Below, piece after piece: positions 35,085 through 46,935 of a stretch of 64,000 nt of DNA. The translations under genes and the position numbers were made by a program. The stretch lies in the NCBI GenBank assembly GCA_026419785.1, contig JAODTK010005805.1:154501-218500 (forward strand), read 5' to 3'. This DNA is from Sclerodactyla briareus. Taxonomy: Eukaryota; Echinodermata; Holothuroidea; Dendrochirotida; Sclerodactylidae. The stretch's first letter is position 1. Every line of letters starts with the position of its first letter. The notes beneath the pieces were generated by a model. The model saw only the letters and a program-made list of their open reading frames with translations, ran no database searches and was not told the origin of the DNA.

Positions 35085-35559
35085 GACTAAAACTACAGTT
35101 GCATGTAGTGGTAATAGGATAACATAACGAGCCCGCCAACTAGTCATATACAGTGCACAAAATTGGTACTGTAGGACCATTGGATCATCTGGACCTATTA
35201 ACAAGGATTACCTCTTTTACCTTACTCTAAATCCTTTGGATAAATTGTGTTTCCCCTGGGAAATGACGTTTGCCCAGGCAAGAAACTCATGCGCGATAGC
35301 ACCAGTGTTTGGCGCTAAGGGAAGGTAAAGATTGGGTTTTCCTGCTAATTGCTGAAATCCCTCTCATAAAATATTAAGGGGGGTCATTCCTCCCAAAATT
35401 CCAGGTTTTAGGGGTTGTTTCAATTGTTACTTGTATATGCAAATCCCTATTTCACTTCTAAATCTAACCCCCTCCTAAATTAATCATAGGAGGAAATATT
35501 TCCCTCCTAGATTAACAAGCTTAAGTGCCAATATTGGCGTCTACCCAGCCTTCTGAATG

Positions 35560-37300
35560 AGAGGGGGCAGGACGTTTTTCCCCCAATTCTGGCATTTCCT
35601 CTGGCTTGGCTTCCCGGCATTCTTCCCGTGACTGTCCAAAATGCCCTATCGGCGCGTCGCATGATTTTTCACCCCCGGGGGCTCGGTCACTATCTAGGGA
35701 GCGCCACTATCGGTTGGCGCGGATCGTACAAGTAAATTTTGAGGTTTTACACCTCCCCGATCGCCGGAAATGCCACCTCGGGCGCATGAGAAGGGACCGT
35801 TTTAAGATCTCACACTATCGCTAAAAACAAAAGTGTCCTCTCGTCGTGGAATTACCTGAGACAAAAATGATCTTTGCAGTCATACTGCAATATAAATGAA
35901 TCAAATGTAAGTTTTGGGGTTTTTCCCTCCTTCTCCCATACATATTCACACCTATATAAACCAACGCCCATACACGTGACACATCGATTCTCCTCTGCCC
36001 GTCAGCCCCATACAGTGGATGCCGACACTGAACAACCCCTCATTTATGGTCACTGAATGAAACAGTGCCTATATGTTACCGTTGTTTTAATCGTGAAGAC
36101 CATCTGGAGAACAATAACGTTGACCAATCGGTTCATGTCTGAATAAACTGATTTGTAAGTGTATACACGCATGCTTCCTTCATGAACGTACACTTTCATA
36201 TCAGGCTGAGATCATGATGCAACCGTCAACACGGCCTTATTCCTGGCCGGGAATGAACAAACTACCTCGGGCTCCGGCGACTTGCCATCTGACTTGAGAA
36301 CTGCGCATATACCATGCTGAGATGAACCATGACTGGAACATCATGCCTTATTTCCATGGTGGCCAGGCCCAGTGTTGCACCTTTCGCGAACGCCCCCACC
36401 CTCCCATGTTTTGATATAAAGGTAAACTTGAAGCTTGCTGCATCGTTCCTTGTGCATACCGTTCGAATACTGTGGTTATTTAGCCCATATCTCTATGTCG
36501 TTTCTTCTTCCTCCAGGTCCTCTGGTGCAAAATCAAGGGCGTCAATCCTTCCGAAAAGTGGGGGGTGGGGGGTTTTTTGGTTTCTTTTGTGTGTTTCTTT
36601 TTAAGCGGGGCGCCACTATTGGTTGGCGCGTAGCGCACGTGAAATGTTGGCTTTTATCACCTCCAGATCGCCGGAAGGCACTCGCCGGGCCTAATTGCAG
36701 AATTCTTGGATGTGCAATTTTCATAAGAAAAGAATGTTTGAATAGTTTCCAACATAGGCGGAGAATATAGCAATACTAACAGCATCTACGGCCTCTCTAT
36801 GTTTTTCAATGAAAGAATCGTCAGCAAGTGAGTTTTCAAACTAAATACCAACACCTACTGCACATTTACAATTTACTAACAGTTTGGAGTAGATGAAGCC
36901 ACGCCAACCCCCTTCATGTAGCCATAATAATCTGATCAGCAAAGTGACCATAATGTGGAATTAACCGGTGATGTACACACGCCTTTAAACGGACCCCGAT
37001 TCAGTGCCTTGGCACGATCGTTGAGAAAGTGTCAAGAGCATATAGATCACTCATATTGCAGGAAACTAGAAGACCTAACTTTCCGTACTTCACTCGGTGT
37101 CTGCAGCTAGGTTTTTTTTTTCAGTTGGAGGCGCTGGAGGAGGGGGGGAGCTAGAGCAGTGGGGCGTCGCCAGACTTTTTCGTCTTGAGAGGGGACACAA
37201 GGGGAACGGAATACTTCGAGCGCACACGCACATTTTTGATTTGGGCAAGCCCCCAGATGGCCGGAAGGCTTTACCACGTCGTTTAATGATCATTTGTGAT
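35560..37300. repeat. Dispersed copies of the 190-bp repeat, otherwise unrecognised
   Basis: Three separated copies of a module GGCGCCACTAT.GGTTGGCGCG, then GTACAAGTAAATTTT or GCACGTGAAATGTTG, then CCTCC..GATCGCCGGAA (near 35700 and 36608, with a partial one near 37200). The same module forms a five-unit tandem array at 43330-44225. The rest of the interval (35850-36560, 36760-37080) shows no gene. Confidence 0.65.
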
Positions 37301-37519
37301 CACAATTTTGTTATCGGTAGAACAATTTTACATGATGCTCATGCAGAACTCGCTATCTTGGCCCAAAACTTTGACTTTAACTTTTAGCCAGAATGTTCAA
37401 CAATGGCTGCGCCTAACTACTAATCCCCCAGATGCGCGCAATTTTTTTTTCAGATTTTCCAGGGAACTCTGATAACCATAAAGCCAAAAAATTATTAGTG
37501 ATTCCTTGACTGTTCCTGT

Positions 37520-39950
37520 CACCCTGCAGACACACTGACAAAAGGGGATAGTACCAGCTCAATTATAGCAACATACCTCTGAACAAATTTTCCTATCTTT
37601 ACACCACTAATAGGGTTCCTGTAACCCTTGGTAAGAATCTACACACTAAATTTCCGGTTTTTCAGACTTTTGAACTCTTGTAACCTTAGATGCCCCTCCG
37701 ACCTGACCCCAAAACAATAGGTTTCATGTACTCATCATGGGAATACACAAACCAAGTTTAGCCCTCATTCACCCCGCCCTTTTACCAAAACAATAGGGTT
37801 CATTACTACTCCCATAAGGAAAAGGGTACCCCTAATTTCAACGCTGACAGACCAACCGTTCTGGACCTTAATCGGTTTTACAAGGTTTTCAGACTTTGAC
37901 CTCTGGTGCCCTGACCTGACCCCAAAAAATTAGGTCAATATACTCCTCATGGGGACAACCATACCAAATCTGCAGCTCATCCTCCAGGTGGGGTCAAGTT
38001 ATCGTGTTTACAGCCAAAATTGGCTAAATATCAAATATCACAAACTTTTTTTTTCCGAATCAAATTCACTCCTGACCTTAACCAAAAACAATAGGGTTCC
38101 TGTACTCCCCAAAAAAAAAAAACATAAGAAAGCTTTACCACCTAATTTCAACTTGATCAGACCAACATTTGGACTTATCATGTTTCCCAGGTTTTCAGAC
38201 TTTGACCTCTGGTGACCTCAGATGACAACTCACCTGACCCCAAAACAATGGTTCATGTACATCATGGGGAACCACATCCCAAGTAATGAGCTCAATCCAT
38301 CAGGTGGGTCGAGTTAGCGTGGTCACAAGCCAAATTGGCCAAAATTACGCAAAATGTTTCACAAATTTTCCTATTTTCGACCAAATTCCCTCCCGACCTA
38401 ACCAGAAACGATAAAGTTCCTGTACTCCCCATAAGAAAGCGTATATACAACCTGATTTCAACTTGATCAGACCAATCAACCATTCTGGACTTATCGTGTT
38501 TACAAGGTTTTTCAGACTTTGGACCCTCTGGTGACCTCAGATGACCTCTGACCTGACCCCAAAACCATAGGGTTCATGTACTCATCATGGGACCACACAT
38601 ACCAAGTATGATCTGCCTCCATTCCAGGTGGGGTCGAGTAAATCGGGTTTACAAGCCAAAATTGGTCCAAACTAATCGAATTTTCAAAATTTTCTATTTC
38701 CGAGACCAAACTCACTCTCTTACCTCAACCAAACACAATAGGGTTTCCCTGTACTCCCCATAAGAAAGCTATCCCAACCTATTTCCAGCAAATTGAGTCA
38801 GACCACCATTTCGACTTAACTTGTTTACAAGGTTTTCAGACTTGACCTCTGTGACCTCGCTGAACCTCTGACCCGACCCCAAAACAATAGGTCATGTACT
38901 CATCATGGGGAACCACATACCAAGTAATGAGCTTCATCCCCATCCAGGTGGGTGTCGAGTTATCGTGTTTACAAGCCAAATTGGCCAAAATTTTCGAATT
39001 TTCACAAATTTTCTAATTTTTGCCCAAAATTCACCCCGACCTGACTCCAGAACAATAGGGTTCCTGTACTCCCCATAAGAAAGCTATACACCTAATTTCA
39101 CTTGATCAGACAACCAGTCTGACGTAACGTTTACAGGTTTTTCAAAAGACTTTGACCCTCTGGTGACCTCAGATGACCGCTGACCGACCCCAAACAATAG
39201 GTTCATATACCATCCTGGGGAACACACATCCAAGTAAGAGCTTCAACTTTCATCTCCAGCCAGGTGGGGTCGAGTTATCGTGTTTACAAGCCAAAATTGG
39301 CCAACTATCGAATTTTCACAAATTTTCTATTTTCGACCAAAACTCCCTCCTGACCTGACCAAAACAATAGGTTCCTGTTAGTCCCATAAAAGGCTATAAA
39401 ACACCCTAATTTCAAATTTCAACTGGATCAGAAAACCAAATATTCTGCAAATATTCTGGACTTATCGTGGTACAAGGTTTTCAGCCTTGACCTCTCTGGT
39501 GACCTCATATGAACCTCTGACCTGACCCAAAACAATAGGGTTCATGAACTGATCATGGGAACACACCACCCCAAGTATTAGCTTATCATCCATCGGGTGG
39601 GGTCGAAGTTTCGTGTTTACAAGCCAAAAGTGTCCAAATATCGATTTTCACAAATTTTCTATTTTTAGACCACATTTCACTCCCGACCCTGCACCAAAAA
39701 CAATAGGGTTTCCTGTACCCCCATGAAAAGCTTATACACCTAATTTCAAACTTGATCAGATCAAACCATTCTGACACTTATCGTGGGTTTCAAGGTGTTT
39801 AGACTTTGAACTCTGGTGACCTCAGATGCACTCTGACCTGACCCAAAAACATGGGTTCATGTACTCATCATGGGGAACACCCATACCAAGTATGGGCTGA
39901 CCCCCAGACCTGAGTCACGTTATCGTGTTTACACCTGGGCGTCACACACA
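37520..39950 (+). repeat. Main array of the 320-bp dimeric satellite
   Basis: About seven head-to-tail units with ATAGGTTCATGTACTCATCATGGG-like starts near 37717, 37930, 38248, 38566, 38886, 39197, 39532 and 39848 (spacing mostly 311-335 bp). Each unit has two related halves. One carries CATCATGGGGAACACACATACC and CATCCAGGTGGGGT; the other CTCCCCATAAGAAAGCTATAC and CAACTTGATCAGACCA. Both contain AATAGGGTTC.TGTACTC and TATCGTGTTTACAAG. One-base losses are frequent between units. Confidence 0.93.
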
Positions 39951-41440
39951 CACATACCACACCACACACACGCCACAACACCCCACACACCGACGTACTG
40001 CATAGATTCCTCTGACCTTTTCGCAGGAATCAAAAATCATAATCCCAGCAAAATTTCAGGATATTTAGCCAACTTCACCTCTACTGTCCCAATCATGATA
40101 CAACCGTTATGCCATAGTGAGCAGGCAACTTAACTCCGAGTAGTAGTTTCCTGGAGAGAGCCGCGCTGAAAATCCAAGCAATTCTGATAATAAGGCTACT
40201 GCAGTTCGAAATTGTGGCGTGGTTTAGAGGGAAGAACGACAAGAGGCTGAAGGTTTTAGTAATCGCCGCCAAAAGAAGTTGATCGTAGTTGTCAGAATTT
40301 CATGATAAGTTCTGTATATATTTTTCACCGTTCACAGATATGTATACGCTAGGGCCAATGAGGAAAATTTCCCATATAGACTTGCCGAGATGTTCGGGAG
40401 ACGTAGAGCAACTGGACGATCCACCACTAGTAACCACGCGCGAAGCCCAACGTAGACAACTATTATTTATGGCAATTGAGGCAAATTTGGTACAATAGGC
40501 TACTGCCTTTCCTTTTCATAAACACAACAAATTAGCTTGGTCTATATCAAACTGGTCGTCGAATACGCCGACAGAATTTTTTTTCTCGGAAAATTACAAA
40601 TTTCTTGGGGGGGACAAACGGGGGAAGGGCACGTGGTAGTTTCGAGAGGGCGCTCGTGCCTCCCCCCCGCCTTGGCGACGCTACTGGCCTGAGGTACTTC
40701 ATATGGCGTGAAATTCAATATCGATCGGAGCGACAGCCATCGTGTAGAAAGTAGTTTACACAAAAATTTCGGGATATGAGGCGTCCCAGATGTTAGAAAA
40801 GGCACTTCCCAATCTTCCCGATCTTTTCCCCAGCCTCAGTTTTTTGTAGGGGCCCAGACATTGAATGGTGAGCTTGTCAGATTATCCATATATTACGCAA
40901 ATCCTCGAAATGTTGCTTAAATTCCATTGAAGTTGACGAAGAAGCCACCCTTTTTTTGGGGCACTCAGTAGTTTTTTTTGTGTAAACACTTCCCTTCCTC
41001 CCCCTTCACCCCGCTCTGACTTCTCCCATTCTTCGCCTCGATTGTGCTCCTCGTTCTCACTTGACTATAATTATGCACTGCCTCGGAGGCCTGTGACAAT
41101 GGCGTTGCCCCTAGCAGGTTATGGTCCAATCCCCGACAAAGGATGTCAACATAATTATGTCGAAATTGAGTTCCACTCCTGCCTGATAAGGTATGTGGCG
41201 GATCCACCTAAATCATTGTTAACCCCATTACGTTTTCCCCTGATAGCCTGTAGTGGGTGTGGGAGGGGGCTTCCGGCCCCGTCCGATATTTTATCATCCG
41301 TAATACCGGAAGCTGATGATGTAACCCTGAGTAGACCAGCGCGGGGGGGGGCTAGTGCTAAAATTGTGGGAACATTCTTCTGACACGGTTTATATAACTC
41401 ACAACAGCCTACGTCACTTTTCGATTTTGGTTCTCTCGTA
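39951..41440. other. Non-coding stretch, CA-rich start
   Basis: 39947-39990 is CACA-rich. Beyond it I see no gene: a short plus-strand frame with TREAQRRQLLFMAIEANLVQ near 40440 is open but unrecognised. A G/C-rich stretch lies near 40600-40680. Confidence 0.4.
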
Positions 41441-41446
41441 TTTTTT

Positions 41447-41625
41447 ACCACCCTTCCCTTTCTCTTATGCCCTCTTCTTTCTCTCCCCCTTTCTCTTTTC
41501 CTTCTCCCTTTTTCCTTTCCCCTTTTTTCTCTCTCCCTCTTCTTTTTTCTTTTCTTCCTCCTCTTTTTTCTTCTTTCTTCCTTTCCCCCTTTTTCCTTCC
41601 TTTTTTTTTCCTCATTCCCTTATAC
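41447..41625. repeat. Polypyrimidine tract 1
   Basis: About 180 bases almost exclusively C and T on the plus strand, with mirror-symmetric patches (CTTTCCCCTTTTTTC). A shorter similar tract is at 46100-46256. Both are followed within 50 bases by GC-rich sequence. Confidence 0.93.
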
Positions 41626-42330
41626 CCGGGGGGCCGCACCCCCCAAGCCCCCCCCCCTGGATACCACGCGCCTGCTATGGCTGGTTAAAAAGGCTATGAA
41701 ATGAGTTTCGCACGTTGCCTACAACTGTGCCGGCTCAGTGGTACCAATTGGCAGAGTTTCTTAATTGAAATATAATTCGATTTTCTCAAATGGGCCCATT
41801 TTTTCCCGATCTCCGAAGCCACGCCTACCATTATAAAACAGTGAATGTCAGGGCTCCATGGATACGCCTAGCCTATTCGATATATCATATATTGAGCCAA
41901 AACCAAAATAAGCCTAATTGCTTGAATTTTGTTTTTTGAAAATCAAATTTTATGATAATTTTCTGCAATTTTATGTGAAAGTAGACCATGAAACAGACAA
42001 AATATTAGGTTTGGTGGCGATCCCCCACATTTTGTCTGGCTTGTCTCCATGAACTGCTAACACAAAGGCCCTCTGAAGTGAGTTTCGCACGTTGCCTATA
42101 CCATGAGTAGAAAATAAATTAATGGTTTTTGCCTACCACCAGCCAAGCTGACTTCATAATCATTGACGGTGCTGCCGTAGATCGGACCGTCCGGACAGCT
42201 TATAATTGCAAAACCCACAAGAAGTAACGGGCTCAAAAAGGAACCCCTAGGAACATACGACCCTACTTAGCTTTAGACTACTCAGAAGTTACCAACCCAC
42301 ACAGTCACAGGCTCACAGCACTGAGATTTT
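41626..42330. other. Non-coding stretch
   Basis: The phrase GAGTTTCGCACGTTGCCTA occurs twice (near 41703 and 42081), which is a short direct repeat. No gene recognised. Confidence 0.5.
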
Positions 42331-42339
42331 GGGTCGGAA

Positions 42340-43260
42340 ACCTTTGGGTTTTATTGTGTTGGTATGTGTTTCGCGAAAAAATACCCAGGCCAGGGATGTT
42401 TTGCCCAGATTTCCATTTTCGATTCCTTGGTCGGAGGAATCTATGCAGTTGTCAGTGTGTAGTGTATGGACGCCTCCCGCCTGGCTTGTAAACACGATAA
42501 CTCGACGTACCCTACCACCCCCAACCTGGATGGATGAAGCTCATCAATTGCATGGTAATGTTTGCCGCCCCATGATGAGTCCATAGATTTTAGTGGTACC
42601 AGAGGTCAAGTCCGGGAAACTGTAAAAACGATAATCCAGAAGGGTGGTCAACTCAGATCACGTTGAAATTTGGTGTATAGCTTCCTTGTGGGGATTACGT
42701 ACGGAACCTTTTGTTGTTTTTTTTTTTTTTTTTCGGTTTGGATCGGGGGTAATTTTTTATCAAAAATAGGAATTTTTTTGAAAAGTTCCATATTTTGGGG
42801 CACTTTCCTGGCTGTCCAAAATGGTTGGTCAACCAATCAGATTGAATTTGGTGTGTAGCTATTTTTTTATTAGTGTACAAGGAACATTTTTTTTCCGTTT
42901 AGTTCGTGGGCGAAATCCTCGTCAAAAAATAAAAATCTGTGAGCAATCGAAATTTTTGGCCAATTTTGGTTTTAAACATGATAACTCAACCCACTGGAAT
43001 AGATGAAGCTCATACTTGGTATTTGTGAGATCCCCAGATAATACATGACCCCTTTTGTTTTTTGGTCAGGTCAAAGGTCATCTGAGGTCACACAGGTCGA
43101 AGTCTGAAATCTTGTAAACATTAATAAATCCAGAATGGGTGGTATCGGCATTTAGTGTGTCCCGTACTTTCTTATAGAGATACATGAAGCCTATTTATTT
43201 CTGGTTTTTGCTCCGTGGTGGAAAACTTGGGGTCAAAAAATAGAAAATTTGTGAAAAATC
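42340..43260 (-). repeat. Dimeric 320-bp satellite, minus orientation
   Basis: Reverse-complement phrases of the satellite recur: TTGTAAACACGATAACTCGAC, CTGGATGGATGAAGCTCAT, GGTCAGGTCAAAGGTCATCTGAGG and TTGAAATTTGGTGTATAGCTTCC. About three diverged units, with T-runs inserted at 42716-42733 and 42888-42895. Confidence 0.82.
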
Positions 43261-43329
43261 AATGTTTTGGCAGGGGCGGCGATCTGTTGTCCAAATATTG
43301 GGGGGGGGGAAATATAGGCTGGCAACCAT

Positions 43330-44225
43330 CTAACTGGCGCACTATTGGTTGGCGCGATCGTACAACTAATTTTTTCTTTTAACAGAGCCCCCAGATTGCG
43401 GAAACGGCATTTCGGCCATATGGCAGTAATAACATCCCTAAAACTGGCAATAAATTCTCGATTTTTTTTTCCAAAAACTTTTCGAAGAAACTGATCTATG
43501 CTAATTCATTCGCGTACATTCGGGCCATAGCACTATCATCGGTTGACGCGTAGTTTACAAGGAAAATTTCCGTTTTCCAGACTACTCCCCTGATTGCAGA
43601 AAACGGCACTTCCCGATCCGTATGGCATTAAGCAACTTCCCTAAAACTGGCAATAATCTTAGAAATTTATACTCGAGAAAACCTTCTTGAAGGACCTGTT
43701 TGAGGTTCAATTCCTTACATTCGGGCCACCATCAGCGGACGCCTAGTACAAGGAAAAATCTCGATTTTAATACCCCCCCCATATTGCAGGAAGTGGCACT
43801 TCTGGGCCGTATTGGCATAGCAACGACGTCCCAAAATTAGCAATGATTGCAAAGAATATATCTCAAGAAACGCTCTTGACGGAACTGATCTATATGTTAC
43901 TTCATTACAATTCGCGCCCCATCAGTGTCTCAGTATCGACAAGGACTGTTGATCCTTACGAACACCAGATTGCCGGAATGGGACTTCCCGTGTCCAGGCT
44001 TTGACAGTAGCACAGCCCTGAACTTGACATAATTCCCGAAAATTTAAAAATAATAATAATAATATTATTATTAGTAATAAATCTCGAGAAACGCGTCTTG
44101 AAGGAACTGATCTATTCTTATTACATTCGCGCCACAGCAGTGGCCGCGTAAGCGCAGGAAATTTTGGAGGCCTTACGACACCCCCAATTTGCCGGAAACG
44201 GGGACTTCCCGGGCTCATGTACATT
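43330..44225 (+). repeat. Five-unit tandem array of a monomer of about 190 bp
   Basis: Unit markers CACTAT.GGTTGGCGCG..GTAC recur near 43340, 43531, 43726, 43920 and 44131 (spacings about 191-210). Each is followed by ACCCCC.GATTGC.GGAA..GGCACTTC.CGG, then by AAAACTGGCAATAA and TCTCGAGAAACGCTCTTGA.GGAACTGATCTAT. Dispersed single modules are at 35.7 and 36.6 kb. No coding content. Confidence 0.85.
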
Positions 44226-44755
44226 TAGCATATGCATGCAAAGCATGCAGAGCAGTCTGAACAAAAGGATCAGAAGTAACCCTAAACTCTAAGCATTGGT
44301 TGTTGTGCATGTTAAGAAAAAGTCAGTTTGGTTTCCAGCATTTGTTGTAATGGGCTGGGTGCCACTGAACCAGCGTCTCAAGCCAAATTCTCCTTGTGGC
44401 CTACCCTTATGTTCAACCCCCCTGAAGAAGGCACGTATGGAAAAAAGGCCTATTTGATTAGAAATCCCTGAAAGTTTAGTTGTACTACTGTATTATATAT
44501 GTTACGGAAAAGATAGAATACCGCGCGCGCAGCCGCGAAATTTTTTTGCATTTCGGCCTTCTCAACATAAAATTCAAGCCACTCTAATAGAAATATGAAG
44601 TTAGACCCTTGTGTTATGGCGTACGTACATATGATTATAGGATTTTTCACGCAGTTCCGAAATATTTGGGGGGACTTTGATATTTGTCACCCCCCAAAAA
44701 TTTGGGGGACATGTTCCTCCCCCCGCCCCCCCCCCCCCCACCCCCCCTGTGATCG
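44226..44755. other. Non-coding stretch ending in a C homopolymer
   Basis: No gene. CCCCCCAAAAATTTGGGGG near 44691 is an inverted repeat directly followed by a C-rich run to 44748. Confidence 0.55.
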
Positions 44756-44759
44756 CCTG

Positions 44760-45245
44760 CCCATGCTTTTTTTGCCAACTTTTAGCTTGAAACACGATAC
44801 CTTGACCCCGCAGGGATGGATGACGCTCATTAAATTTGGTATGTGAGTTCCCCATGAATCGTAACATAAACCCCTATTTTTTCCCTGGCGCGGGGGGGGG
44901 GGTGGGTCGGCCAAAAGGTCATCTGAGTCAACAGATGGCCAACGTCTTGAAAATGCTAGTGCACGATAGGTTTCCCTACTGGTTAGTCCTGATCAGTTTG
45001 AAATTGGTGTGTGCGACATTTTCTTGGCATAAGGGGGTCATCTTTAAATAAAAATAAAATTGTTGAAATGTGATATTTCGGCAAACTTCAGCTTGTAAGC
45101 ATGTAACTCGACTGAGATTGATTAAGCTCTAGACTTTGTAGTCTGTTTTCGCCCATGATGATCACATGAACCCTATTAATTTGGTCAGGACTCCGCGTCC
45201 ACCTGAGGTCACCGAGGGCCAAGCCCCCAAATCCTTGTAAACATG
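44760..45245 (-). repeat. Dimeric 320-bp satellite fragment, minus orientation
   Basis: Contains GATGGATGACGCTCATTAAATTTGGTATGTGAGTTCCCCATGA and GGTCATCTGAGTCAAC in order, interrupted by a G tract near 44891. About one and a half units. Confidence 0.75.
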
Positions 45246-46095
45246 GGTGTAAGATTATGTTTGCCGACGGATCTGGCGATAGTGACAGCTATGGGGGAGG
45301 GGTCTGCTGGTGCTGAGGGAGGGGGATCCACCTCCCCCCCTGGGATTTTTTAATATGAAACGTCATAAAGTCAGAACGTCAGCTGTCAATCTGGTGCAAT
45401 ATTTTCAGTGAAATAGGGCGTTCAGTATTAACTCACCCGCTCACCACTTACGCGGAACTCTTTAAACTGGGAACGCCGAAATTTTTTGCCGAATCCCAAA
45501 CATGCCCATTTTTACTGCAGCTCGTGAGTGTGAAGCAGATCACCAACACACACTGCGCGCAAAAGCGCAAAAATTCAGTGACACTTCAATGGTGCAATGA
45601 TCAAAGTTTCTGCCATTTAGTCATCTTTTTCCACTTATGCATTAGGACCTCTAACCAGATTTTGAGACTCATTCTTGCCAAAGGTTGGTAGGTGTCCGGC
45701 CCGAATCTTCGATCTAAAAAATGGGGGTGCCCTCTATCTCCTCTCTAGTTATCCACTCGTCATGATTTCCTCGCCCCAACCGAACTGTTTCACGTTAAGT
45801 TCTGAATTATTTTTTAATTGTTTTCAGCAAAATGGCTTGAATTTTTTTCTTATGTATCTCTGTACTATAGACAGAAACAAAACTGTCAACTCTGAAAAAT
45901 AAATGTAAAGGCGGACGCCTTTTCCCCTTTTGCCGAATTGCTGACAGTCTCGGTCACTCGACCAATTACACTGACGGCGACGAGCCGTCACAATTATGTT
46001 TGCCGACGTGCCAATTCTCCTTGCCTACGCTGAATGCAATCGGCAAATTAGATGAAGAGCCAAAATAAAGTCGAAATAGGCCGTTTTGTTTTTCT
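45246..46095. other. Non-coding stretch with two TTTGCCGACG phrases
   Basis: ATTATGTTTGCCGACG occurs near 45253 and again near 45993. TTTGCCGAC recurs at 46256 and 46642, where it flanks the SINE. No gene recognised. Confidence 0.5.
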
Positions 46096-46099
46096 AATC

Positions 46100-46256
46100 C
46101 TCTTTCCATTCCCTGTCTTCCCTTTCACCCTCCCGTCTTTACCTTTTCCTTTCCCTTCCCCTCTTTCTTTTCTTCTTTTGTCCTCCCTTCCTCTTTTCCT
46201 CTTCTTTTTCCTCCTCCTCCTCTTTCCCTCTTCTTCCTTCCTTTCTTCTCTTTTTT
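46100..46256. repeat. Polypyrimidine tract 2
   Basis: About 155 bases of C/T on the plus strand, similar in style to 41447-41625. Confidence 0.92.
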
Positions 46257-46274
46257 TTGCCGACAGACCCTCAA

Positions 46275-46640
46275 AATTTTTTTTTTTTTTTTTTTTTACT
46301 CATCATGCCGGACAAATGGACCCTACCTATACGATCCCGGCAATGTGCGGACCTGGATATATCACACGAATTGTCAGCGGCGAAACCTTCACCCAGTACA
46401 CGGAACAAGGCGATTCCTCTTTGCGGTCGTAATGGAAGGAGGGGGTACTTACACGCCGAGGCACCTAATTCACAGTTGCCTACCCCACATTTTGCCCTGT
46501 TCCTATCCCGCATGCTGAGCGCCAACGAAAGCAACATGCCCCATTTTTAAATCTTTGGTAGACCCGACCGGGATTCGAAACCCCGGCTACCGGGTGGAAA
46601 GCGGGACGCTCTACCAACTGTGTCTAACCACCTCGGTCAC
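46275..46640 (-). mobile_element. tRNA-derived SINE, copy B, full length with A tail
   Basis: Minus orientation. The head at the right end reads GGTGGTTAGACACAGTTGG..AGAGC (A-box region) and GGGTTTCGAATCCCGG (B box with one extra T), ending GGTCTACC. The body shares its blocks with copy A, and the element ends in an A tail (T run at 46277-46298 on the plus strand). Both sides carry a near-direct repeat, TTTGCCGACAG..CAAAATTTT on the left and TTTGCCGACGGCACGAAAATTTT on the right, consistent with a target-site duplication. Transcribed by RNA polymerase III if active; needs LINE machinery to move. Confidence 0.85.
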
Positions 46641-46734
46641 ATTTGCCGACGGCACGAAAATTTTGGGGGGTGGTGACACCCCCACCCCCTCCCCCCCCCC
46701 CCCCCGCCCGCTCGCTACGGCCCTGCTTGTAAAC

Positions 46735-46935
46735 CTAAAGTATGCGTGGTCTGATCCGGTTGGATTTTGGTGTGTGGCCTCCTTTAGGTAAGCAAAGGTA
46801 CACTTTTATGGCAGCTGAGAAAGAGTGATCTTTCTGCCATTTCAACTTGTTAAACGTGATAAATTGACCCACATCTAGATGCATGAAGTTCATACTCGGT
46901 ATATGTGTTTCACATAAGGCCCAATGAAAAAAAAA
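46735..46935 (-). repeat. Dimeric 320-bp satellite fragment, minus orientation
   Basis: Contains TGGTCTGATC.GGTTG.ATTTTGGTGTGTGGC and GATGCATGAAGTTCATACT in the order expected for a reversed unit. Confidence 0.65.

Larger units (their letters stand above)
33656..35545. repeat. Segmental tandem duplication, copy 2
   Basis: Second copy of 31725-33655, in direct orientation and immediately adjacent. The junction motif GCC-TTGCAAAAATGTGG at 33656 matches the beginning of copy 1. It ends in ATTAACAAGCTTAAGTGCCA where copy 1 has ATTAACAAGGATTAGAGTGCCA. Confidence 0.92.

Noticed and set aside
41467..41688. Phe/Ser/Leu-rich and Lys/Glu-rich frames on opposite strands
   Set aside because: Direct consequence of the polypyrimidine tract.
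46556..46640. Possible second tRNA gene on the minus strand
   Set aside because: Head of the second SINE; extra base in the B box and an A tail 300 bases downstream.
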